Part shown: piece by piece, positions 53,701 to 61,061 of the stretch
Numbering within the stretch: position 1 is the first letter of the stretch
Layout: each line of letters opens with the position of its first letter
NCBI GenBank assembly: GCA_963837105.1
Contig: CAWIMG010000001.1
Coordinates: forward strand, 124,001-188,000
Direction: 5' to 3'
Length of the DNA stretch: 64,000 nt
Origin: UBA9676 sp963837105
GTDB lineage: Bacteria > Actinomycetota > Actinomycetes > Streptosporangiales > Streptosporangiaceae
Made by a program: the position numbers and the translations under genes
Notes under the pieces: model-generated
Told to the model about the DNA's origin: nothing
What the model saw: the letters and a program-made list of their open reading frames with translations, nothing else
Database searches by the model: none

Positions 53701-55380
53701 GTGAGTTCGCAGGGCCGCCGCCGGAACCCCCCCGGAAGCGCGGGACGTTCAGGTCACCACCGGGTAGCCCGGCCGCCGCGTCCGCCAGCGCCGCCGCCCA
53801 ATGCGCTGTTCGCGGAAATGCTGCGCGCGGCCCGTGAACTGCTCGCCCTGCGCAGCCCGCTGGACGCCGAACTCATCGTCAGCGAGATGCTCGGCACCTG
53901 GTGGGGGCAGCGGGCACCGCAGTCGTCCGGGCACCGCAATGCCGACCTGGAGGGCCTGATCGGCGAAGGGCTGGTCGACTACGCCGCCCACCACCCCAGC
54001 CCGGCGGCACTGGCACTGCTGTCGGGCATCGCCTGCCTGGGCACCTCGCGGCAGGCCATCCAGGCCGAGCAGGCCGCGCTCGTGCTCATCGACCAGGGCG
54101 TCGCCCGGCCCGCCTGGTCCGAGCATGTCGGCGCGGTGATGGCTGGCGACTGTTACGTGAACTCCGACCTCTTCGGGGACCGCGACGAGGCGGTCTGCAT
54201 GTTCAGCTACGCGGGCGCCGACCCGCACGCGCTGATCATGGAGGTGGACTACAACGCGGGCGGCATCCTGCGCGACGGCTGGGTGAGTTCCAAAGTCGAC
54301 GCCCTGCTGGAACGCTGCCAGCGGCCAGCGCCCGGGCCGGCCGACCGCCCGGTCCGTGGCCAGTTCCGGCCGGTGACCCCGGCCCAGGCCAGGCGGCTGC
54401 TGGAGGCCGCGCTCAACGCGACCGACACCGCCACCGAGCCACCGGTCAGCTCGTCATTCCCCGGCTACCACGCACTCATCCGGGCCCGCATCCGTACCCT
54501 GCCGCCCACCGAGCCACCCGCCCGGCCGGCCGCACCGGTGGGCGGGCCCGCAACCGCCCTGGCCGGGCACGAGGAGGCATCCGGCTGGATCGGCGCCGCC
54601 GCCCGGCGGCAGGCCTGGAGCGATGACCGGCGGGGAATGCTGGTCGCCGAATTTCTCGCCTCCGACGAGGCGGAAGATCTCTCCGACCGCAAGGCCGCCA
54701 GCCGCTGCGCGGACCACATCATCGACTACGGCTGCATGCGGGACTTCGGCCGGCCGCTGCGGGTCAGTCCCGCCAAGGCGGAGACGTTCCTGCTGGACTG
54801 GCTCCCGCGCAAGGTCATGCTGCTGCCCGCGGAGCAGCACGCCATGCCGCACGTGCTGGCCGCCTGGGTACGCTGGGCCGGCCAACGCCGGGAACTCCCG
54901 CCGGAGGCGATCGAGCAGACCCTGGACGCGGTATTCGACGCGATGGGCACGTTCGCCCGGGTTTACCGCGACCCGGCCACCTTCGGGCTGGACGCCGAGA
55001 TCGTGGCCCGGCTGCTGCCGGACGCCGACCTGGAGGCACTCCCCCGGCGGGCGTTCGCGTTCCCGCTGCTGCAGGGCCACTACGCCGGCATCGACCTGGC
55101 CACCCTCGACCCGTCGCAGCCAGAGGCGCGGCGCACGCTGCTGGCCGCCGATCACGACGACGCGCAGGCACGCCCCACCAGCGAGCAGCACATCAGCCGG
55201 CATCTGGTGCTCAGCGACATGCTGTGGCGGGGCGACCCGCCCGAGCTGTGGGAGGCGGCACAACGGCTGCTCGACCGGGGCGAGCACCGGCATGCCGTGC
55301 AGCACACGCTGATGTACCTGATCAGGGATGCGGGCGACGATCCCGCCCGGCTGGCCGCCGAACTGGCCAGCCTGCCCTGA
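53701..55380 (+). CDS. Unknown conserved actinobacterial protein
   Basis: 559 residues from GTG 53701, not recognised. After a Pro/Arg-rich N-terminus (~35 residues), the rest is helical and acidic with no membrane segment or signal. Segments such as NALFAEMLRAARELLALRSPLDAELIVSEMLG, YAGADPHALIMEVDYNAGG and KVDALLERC suggest two folded halves joined by a Pro-rich linker near 255-275. The second half resembles TPR-free helical repeats by spacing only. The upstream open frame is a shadow of the phosphatase. It converges on the tandem AAA+ ATPase and may be functionally linked. Confidence 0.72.
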   Translation: MSSQGRRRNPPGSAGRSGHHRVARPPRPPAPPPNALFAEMLRAARELLALRSPLDAELIVSEMLGTWWGQRAPQSSGHRNADLEGLIGEGLVDYAAHHPSPAALALLSGIACLGTSRQAIQAEQAALVLIDQGVARPAWSEHVGAVMAGDCYVNSDLFGDRDEAVCMFSYAGADPHALIMEVDYNAGGILRDGWVSSKVDALLERCQRPAPGPADRPVRGQFRPVTPAQARRLLEAALNATDTATEPPVSSSFPGYHALIRARIRTLPPTEPPARPAAPVGGPATALAGHEEASGWIGAAARRQAWSDDRRGMLVAEFLASDEAEDLSDRKAASRCADHIIDYGCMRDFGRPLRVSPAKAETFLLDWLPRKVMLLPAEQHAMPHVLAAWVRWAGQRRELPPEAIEQTLDAVFDAMGTFARVYRDPATFGLDAEIVARLLPDADLEALPRRAFAFPLLQGHYAGIDLATLDPSQPEARRTLLAADHDDAQARPTSEQHISRHLVLSDMLWRGDPPELWEAAQRLLDRGEHRHAVQHTLMYLIRDAGDDPARLAAELASLP

Positions 55381-55480
55381 CGCACTGGCCAGCCTGCCCT
55401 CGCACCGGGCCAGCTGCCTTGCGCCTGCCCAGCCTGCCTCGCGCCTGCCCACCCTTCCTCGCGCCTGGCTTGACGCAGGC
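55381..55480. repeat. Degenerate ~20-bp tandem repeat between convergent genes
   Basis: Four to five imperfect copies of a (GC)GCCTGCCCAGCCTGCCTC-like unit, extending the 3' end of the unknown gene's last codons. Similar to a mini-satellite; copy number may vary. Confidence 0.6.
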
Positions 55481-55488
55481 GGGGGCGG

Positions 55489-57960
55489 TTACGGCTGGCC
55501 GCCTGCCCCGGTGAGCTCGGACACCGCGACGTCCAGGTCAGCCGCGGTGACCGTGGTGAGATCCGCCGCGCTGGCCTGGTCACCGAGTTCGGCGACCCGC
55601 AGGTCGCGGGCCGCGCACGCGCGCTCGAACAGCGACCGGGCGAAACGGCCGTTGCCCAGCTCATCGATCAGGCCGCGGCCGCACGCTTCGGTGAAGATCC
55701 GCTCCAGCACCGGCAGCGCGCCGGGATCGAACGAGTCGCCCGCCTGCTCGGCGATGACCTCAGCGATCTTGGCCAGCTGATCCGGCGGATAGCTGGGAAA
55801 CACGACCCGGACCCCGAACCGGGACGCCAGGCCGGGGTTGCTGCGCAGGAACCTGTCCATGTCCGCGGTGTAGCCGGCCAGCACGATCACCAGCCGGTCC
55901 CGGTCGTCCTCGGCGCGCTTGAGCAGGGTCGCCACCGCCTCCGACCCGAAGGCGTCCCCGCCCGCATAGCCCTCGTTGTAGAGGGAGTAGGCCTCGTCGA
56001 TGAACAGCACCCCGCCCAGCGCCGAATCGATCAGCTTGCCGGTCTTGATCGCGGTCGAGCCGAGATGCTCGCCGACCAGATCGGCCCGGTGCGCCTCCAC
56101 CACCTCCGGCCTGACCAGCAGGCCGAGCGCGGCGAAGATACGCCCCAGGATCCGGGCGACGGTGGTCTTCCCGGTGCCGGGCGGCCCGGTGAACACGAAG
56201 TGCCGGACCGGCGGCTGGCTGGACAGTCCCTGGCGGCCGCGCCGCTGGGCAACCTGCAGCTGCGCGGCGATCTCGTGGACCTGCCGCTTGACCGGCTCCA
56301 GACCGATCAGCTGGTCCAGTTCGGCCAGCGCGCTGTCCAGCGTCGGCACCTCGGCGTAGCCGCGGAAGCGGGCCGTGAGCTCGGTGAAGGCCTGCTTCAG
56401 GTCGCCCGCTTCCAGGGTCAGCAGCTCATCCCGGGAGGGTTCGGCCCGCTCCGCCAGCACTCGCGCGTCGCGCGCCTGGCCGGCCTTCTCCAGCAGGCTC
56501 CGGACGAAACGGCCGTTGCCCAGCTCATCAGCGAGCCGGCGGCGGCCGACGTCGTCCAGCATGTGGGCCAGTGCGGGCAGCGCGTCCGGGCTCAGCGACT
56601 CACCCCGCTGCGCCAGCGCCGCGCGGGCCAGCGCCATCAGCTCGGCCGGCGAGTACCCGGCGAACTTGATCCGGAGCGGGAACCGGGAGTTCAGCCCCGG
56701 GTTGCTGGCCAGGAAATCCTCCATCTGCCGGTCATAACCGGCCAGGATGACGATCAGCTGGTCGCGGTCATCTTCCGCCCGCTTGAGCAGCGCCTGCACC
56801 GCCTCGCTCCCGAACCGGTCGGCCTGGCCCTCCCCGTCGTTGGCCAGGCTGTAGGCCTCGTCGATGAACAGCACCCCGCCCAGTGCCGAATCGATCAGCT
56901 CGTTGGTCTTGATGGCGGTGGCACCGAGGTACTCCCCCACCAGATCGGCCCGCTGCGCCTCGGTCACATTCGGCGTCTCCAGCAGGCCATAGGCGTAGTA
57001 GAGCTTGGCGATGATGCGGGCCACCGTGGTCTTCCCGGTCCCCGGCGGGCCGAGAAACACGAAATGGTGCATGGGCTTGTCAACCGGCAGGCCGCCGCGC
57101 GCGCGCATCGCGGTGGCCTGCACGAAGGCGATGACCTGGCGGATCTGCTCCTTCACCCCGGCCAGGCCGATCATCGCGTCGAGTTCGGCGATCGCCTCCT
57201 CGACGGTGACCGGCGGCGGCTCGGCCACGGTGTCCTCGCGCCCCCCGGTGGCCGCCTGCCCGTGCACCCCATCTGGCTCACGGACCAGCCGGGCCTGGCC
57301 AGGCGGGACGGCGGTGGCGCGGCCCGTCCCGGCGTCGCCCGCGGTCCGGGCGCCCCCGCCAGCTCCGTCGGCGGCTGCCGCCGGGCTCCTGGCCTGCTGC
57401 GGGCTGTAGACCTGGCCTGCCTGCCAGCCGCGGGCGAGCCGCCAGGTGAGCACCATCAGTGCGAACAGCCAGCCGACGACATAGCTGATCAGCGGTGCGG
57501 ACAGGGCGAAATGCCAGGCGATCATGGCAGCGGGCACTGCCCACAGCAGGGTCCAGGCGACCGTCCGGCAGGGCAGCGCCCGGCCGGACAGGACCGGGGC
57601 ATGGGCCGCTGCCACTACCGCGAACGGGAGCAGCAGCAACGGGATCAGGGCCGCGGTCAGCGGCGGCGTCAGCGCCGCCACGAACAAGATCGCAGCCAGC
57701 CCCCAGGCGGCCACCCCGAGCGAGGCGAACACCGAGCGCTGCTTGCGCCATACGGCGATTGGCCCATAGCACAGCGCGAGTACCAGGATCAGGTCACCGA
57801 CCTGGGCAGGCAGTTCGGCCGCCAGTACCGCGGCCGCCAGCAGCGCCAGGACCAGCACAATCTTGACCGGCAACGGGGCGGTCCGGACGGCAGCACGGAT
57901 GCGGTCAAGCCATTGCCCCGCCGTTCGCCGATCTGGCGACGGTCCGTCGTCTGGCCGCAT
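55489..57960 (-). CDS. Membrane-anchored tandem AAA+ ATPase (CbxX/SpoVK type)
   Basis: 823 residues. Residues ~20-170 hold four to five membrane helices. A linker of ~80 Gly/Ala/Pro residues follows. Then two CbbX-like AAA+ domains: GPPGTGKTTVARIIAKL with GGVLFIDEAYSLAND and GPPGTGKTTVARILGRI with GGVLFIDEAYSLYNE, each with a sensor/arginine-finger NPGL(N/A)SRF block and a C-terminal helical lid. The two domains are about 50% alike, implying duplication. EccA and CbbX use this domain as a remodelling motor. GAGGGAG precedes ATG 57960. The target is unknown. Confidence 0.85.
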   Translation of the reverse strand: MRPDDGPSPDRRTAGQWLDRIRAAVRTAPLPVKIVLVLALLAAAVLAAELPAQVGDLILVLALCYGPIAVWRKQRSVFASLGVAAWGLAAILFVAALTPPLTAALIPLLLLPFAVVAAAHAPVLSGRALPCRTVAWTLLWAVPAAMIAWHFALSAPLISYVVGWLFALMVLTWRLARGWQAGQVYSPQQARSPAAAADGAGGGARTAGDAGTGRATAVPPGQARLVREPDGVHGQAATGGREDTVAEPPPVTVEEAIAELDAMIGLAGVKEQIRQVIAFVQATAMRARGGLPVDKPMHHFVFLGPPGTGKTTVARIIAKLYYAYGLLETPNVTEAQRADLVGEYLGATAIKTNELIDSALGGVLFIDEAYSLANDGEGQADRFGSEAVQALLKRAEDDRDQLIVILAGYDRQMEDFLASNPGLNSRFPLRIKFAGYSPAELMALARAALAQRGESLSPDALPALAHMLDDVGRRRLADELGNGRFVRSLLEKAGQARDARVLAERAEPSRDELLTLEAGDLKQAFTELTARFRGYAEVPTLDSALAELDQLIGLEPVKRQVHEIAAQLQVAQRRGRQGLSSQPPVRHFVFTGPPGTGKTTVARILGRIFAALGLLVRPEVVEAHRADLVGEHLGSTAIKTGKLIDSALGGVLFIDEAYSLYNEGYAGGDAFGSEAVATLLKRAEDDRDRLVIVLAGYTADMDRFLRSNPGLASRFGVRVVFPSYPPDQLAKIAEVIAEQAGDSFDPGALPVLERIFTEACGRGLIDELGNGRFARSLFERACAARDLRVAELGDQASAADLTTVTAADLDVAVSELTGAGGQP

Positions 57961-58165
57961 CTCACTCCCTCGTGCTGATCCTTGTATAGCGCATCACGGA
58001 TCGCTTACGGCGGCACACGGTCGGATACCAGCACCCAAGGCCGGGCCTGCCACCAGGGCACGGACCTGGCCAGGAACCCCGGCGGGAGTGATGGACGGCC
58101 CGTCATCCTGGACCCCATGATGGCAACGGCGCCGGCCCTGGCGGCCGGCCAAGGACGGAGAGCCC

Positions 58166-59413
58166 ATGCACAGGATCGAGGCCGACCTGCTCATCCCCGG
58201 CCGCGGCGAGCCGTTGCGGGACGGGGTGGTGGTGCTCGACGGTCGCCAGGTCAGCTACGCCGGCCCGGCCAGTGGCGCGCCCGGGACGCCGGGGGCGGAC
58301 ACGCACCGGGCGGCGGCTGTGCTGCCCGGTCTGTGGGACTGCCATGGCCATTTCATGGGAGCACGCTCACTCGACCTCACGCTGCTGGTCCGGGAGCCGC
58401 GCGCGCTGCAGGCGGCCCGGTGTGCCCGCGATCTGCGGGCGGCGCTGGACGCGGGCGTCACATCGGTGCGGGAGGTGGGCGGGCTGGGGGTGCACCTGGC
58501 CCGGGCGGTGGCCGAGGGAGCACTCGACGGGCCGACGGTCTATGCCGCGGGCGCCATATTGTCCACCACCGGCGGCCATGGTGACCTGCACTCCTACCCG
58601 CTTGACTGGATTGAGGCCCTCGCCCAGACCGACGGCACGTTCTGCCTGGCCGACGGGATACCCGGCTGCATGCGGGCGGTCCGCGAGCAGCTCCGCCGCG
58701 GCGCGCGGCTGATCAAGGTGTGCGCCTCCGGTGGCGTGCTGTCGGAACTGGACGACCCCATCCACCAGCAATTCACCGACGCCGAACTGCGCACCATCGT
58801 CGAGGTCGCGGCCCTGGCCGAACGGTCGGTGGCGGCCCACTGCCACGGCAAGCCGGGCATCATGGCTGCGCTGGGAGCGGGCGTGCTCACCATCGAGCAC
58901 GGTACCTACCTCGACGACGAGTGCTGCGACGCCATGCGGGAGACCGGCGCCATCCTGGTACCCACCCGCACGATCGTGGAGGAGATGCTGGCCGCCAGCG
59001 GCGCGGTGCCGGACTACGCGATGGCCAAGCTCCGGGCCATCGCCGAGATACACGCCGAGGCGGTCACCCGGGCCCGGGAGGCGGGCGTCACCATCGCCAT
59101 GGGCACCGACATCGCCCTGACCGGCCCGGACCTGCCCGACTCCTGGGGACGCAACGGCCGCGAACTGGTGCATCTGGTCAAGCTGGGCATGACACCGCTG
59201 CAGGCGATCGAGGCGGCCACCGCCACCGGCCCGGCCACCCTGGGCAGGCAGGCGCCACGGTCGGGGCTGCTCGCGGCCGGCTATGACGCGGACGTGATCA
59301 CGGTGGATGCCGACCCGCTGGCCGACATCTCGGTACTGGCCAGCCCGGACCGGGTGACCGCAGTGTGGACGCACGGCCGCCAGGTCAAGGGAGCAGGGAC
59401 GGCCTCCGGCTGA
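58166..59413 (+). CDS. Amidohydrolase (imidazolonepropionase/prolidase-like)
   Basis: 415 residues with a metal-dependent TIM barrel: DCHGHFMG (HxH, near 56-58), LIKVCASGG (carbamylated Lys, near 180), AHCHG and IEHGTY (His ligands), and MGTDIAL (Asp, near 310). This set matches Xaa-Pro/Xaa-Arg dipeptidases and related enzymes of unknown substrate. AAGGACGGAG precedes ATG 58166. The 205-base gap to the divergent ATPase shows no gene. Confidence 0.87.
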   Translation: MHRIEADLLIPGRGEPLRDGVVVLDGRQVSYAGPASGAPGTPGADTHRAAAVLPGLWDCHGHFMGARSLDLTLLVREPRALQAARCARDLRAALDAGVTSVREVGGLGVHLARAVAEGALDGPTVYAAGAILSTTGGHGDLHSYPLDWIEALAQTDGTFCLADGIPGCMRAVREQLRRGARLIKVCASGGVLSELDDPIHQQFTDAELRTIVEVAALAERSVAAHCHGKPGIMAALGAGVLTIEHGTYLDDECCDAMRETGAILVPTRTIVEEMLAASGAVPDYAMAKLRAIAEIHAEAVTRAREAGVTIAMGTDIALTGPDLPDSWGRNGRELVHLVKLGMTPLQAIEAATATGPATLGRQAPRSGLLAAGYDADVITVDADPLADISVLASPDRVTAVWTHGRQVKGAGTASG

Positions 59414-59422
59414 ATGTGCGGG

Positions 59423-60118
59423 CTAGACCCGGCGGAGGACGGCGACCACCTTGCCGACGATGACCGCGTCGTCGCCGAGGATCGGCGTGTAGACCGGGTT
59501 GTGCGGCATCAGCCAGACATGGCCGTCGGCCCGCTTGAACGTCTTGACCGTGCCTTCGACCTCGATCCCGTCGATCGTCGCGGCGACGATGTCGCCGTTC
59601 TCGACGTCCGACTCGCGGCGGACGACCACCCAGTCGCCGTCAGCGATGGCCGCGCCGATCATCGAGTCCCCGGCCACCCGCAGGGCGATGAGGTTCCCCT
59701 CGCCGACCAGTTCTTTGGGAAGGGGGAACGCGTCCTCCTCAATCAGCTGCTCGGCCAGGATCGGCCCGCCCGCCGCGATGCGCCCGACGACCGGCACGTA
59801 GGCGGCCGGGCAGGCCCCGGCAGGCGGCTCCCGGCCGGCTGCCGGCTGCCCGCTGCCCGCCGGGCGCCTGGCCGGAGCGCTGACCGGGCGCACCACAGCG
59901 GTCCGCGGCCGCCTGGCGCCACGGACCAGGAATCCCTTCTTCTCCAGCGCGGACAGCTGATAGGACACGCTGGAGGTGCTGGCCAGGCCGGTCGCATCGC
60001 CGATCTCCCGCATGCTCGGCGAGTAACCGAGGTCGCGCTGGCAGGTCTCGATGACCTGGATGATCCTCTGCTGGCGTGCAGTCAGCGTCGCCTCGCCCGG
60101 CTGTCCACTGCTCATCAT
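59423..60118 (-). CDS. lexA: LexA repressor
   Basis: 231 residues. N-terminal winged helix with SPSMREIGDATGLASTSSVSYQL. A ~50-residue Pro/Ala/Gly linker, then the S24 self-cleaving domain: the cleavage site lies in IAAGGPI, Ser in AGDSM and catalytic Lys in TVKTFKR. Damage-activated RecA triggers cleavage and opens the SOS regulon. Start ATG 60118 or the adjacent ATG 60115; GGAGG is upstream. A LexA box overlaps its own promoter, so it is self-repressed. Confidence 0.95.
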   Translation of the reverse strand: MMSSGQPGEATLTARQQRIIQVIETCQRDLGYSPSMREIGDATGLASTSSVSYQLSALEKKGFLVRGARRPRTAVVRPVSAPARRPAGSGQPAAGREPPAGACPAAYVPVVGRIAAGGPILAEQLIEEDAFPLPKELVGEGNLIALRVAGDSMIGAAIADGDWVVVRRESDVENGDIVAATIDGIEVEGTVKTFKRADGHVWLMPHNPVYTPILGDDAVIVGKVVAVLRRV

Positions 60119-60154
60119 CCGGCCTCCGTGGTCCGGCGCATTGCCGCTGACGAC

Positions 60155-60182
60155 ATGCTAGCAGTTCACTGAATTTAATCAA
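60155..60182 (-). promoter_or_regulatory. lexA promoter
   Basis: Minus strand: TTGATT (60177-60182), 16-base spacer, TAGCAT (60155-60160). Confidence 0.65.
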
Positions 60183-60194
60183 ATACCAGTTCGA
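60179..60194. promoter_or_regulatory. SOS box (LexA operator) of lexA
   Basis: TCAAATACCAGTTCGA matches 10 of 12 informative positions of the actinobacterial/Bacillus-type LexA site TCGAAC-N4-GTTCGA. It overlaps the -35 element, the expected repressing position. It lies in the only AT-rich stretch of this region. Confidence 0.75.
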
Positions 60195-60253
60195 TAAGTA
60201 TTCTCAAGCCGTCGCAACGGCCGCGCGCCGCAGCTCTGAGAATGCCGCAGCCA

Positions 60254-61051
60254 TCAGTCCTGCCCGGCGAGCGGGCTGCGCTCGCGCTGCAGATAACCGG
60301 CGGTCATGCCGCCGTCGACCAGCAGGCTGGTGCCGGTAATGAAGGCAGCCTCATCGCTGGCGTAGAACACCGCCGCCGCGGCCACATCCGTGGCCTCGCC
60401 GATCCGGCCGATCGGCGGCACGATCCAGTCTCCGCCCTCACCCTCGGGGCTGCTGGCCTGCCCTGGCGGGGCCAGGTGCCGCATGCCGGGGCGGGTGTCG
60501 CCGGGGCAGAGCACGTTCGAGCGGACCCCGTCCGGGCCGCCGTCCAGCGCGAGCATCCTGCCGAGCATCAGCACCGCGGCCTTGGACACCGAATACAAGC
60601 CGATCGCCTGCTCGCCCCACACCCCCGCGTCGGAGGCGATGTGGATCATGCAGCCACGGCGCCTGGCCAGATGGGGGTAGGCGGCCTGGGCATACAGGAA
60701 ATAGCCGCGCAGGTTGACGTTCATGACCTGGTCAAAATCGGCGAGTGGCGTGTCCAGCAGCCGTGCCTCCACACCTATCCCGGCGTTGTTGACCAGTACG
60801 TCCAGCGCACCGAGGTGGTCCAGGGCCGCCGCTACGGACTGGCTGACCGCAGCGGGGTCGGCCGCGTCCGCGGGCAGGAAGCGGGCATCACCGATGCCGC
60901 GCAGCACCCCCTCGGCATGCTGGCCCAGGGCGGGGTCGCGGCCAGTGACCGCGACCGCCGCCCCCTCGTGCAGGAACCGTTCCGCGATGGCACGGCCGAT
61001 ACCACTCGTACCGCCGGTGATGAGGGCACGCTTGCCATCCAGCCGTCCCAT
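60254..61051 (-). CDS. Short-chain dehydrogenase/reductase
   Basis: 265 residues: TGGTSGIGRAIAERF at the start, NNAG, a Ser in HIASDAGVW, YSVSKAAV (Tyr-x3-Lys) and VDGGMTAGY at the end. It is a classical NAD(P)-dependent SDR; substrate unknown. It lies 10 bases after the nrdJ stop and may be cotranscribed with it. It separates lexA from nrdJ. In Streptomyces, nrdR occupies that position as I recall, but not here. Confidence 0.85.
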   Translation of the reverse strand: MGRLDGKRALITGGTSGIGRAIAERFLHEGAAVAVTGRDPALGQHAEGVLRGIGDARFLPADAADPAAVSQSVAAALDHLGALDVLVNNAGIGVEARLLDTPLADFDQVMNVNLRGYFLYAQAAYPHLARRRGCMIHIASDAGVWGEQAIGLYSVSKAAVLMLGRMLALDGGPDGVRSNVLCPGDTRPGMRHLAPPGQASSPEGEGGDWIVPPIGRIGEATDVAAAAVFYASDEAAFITGTSLLVDGGMTAGYLQRERSPLAGQD

Positions 61052-61061
61052 CGCCGTACCG

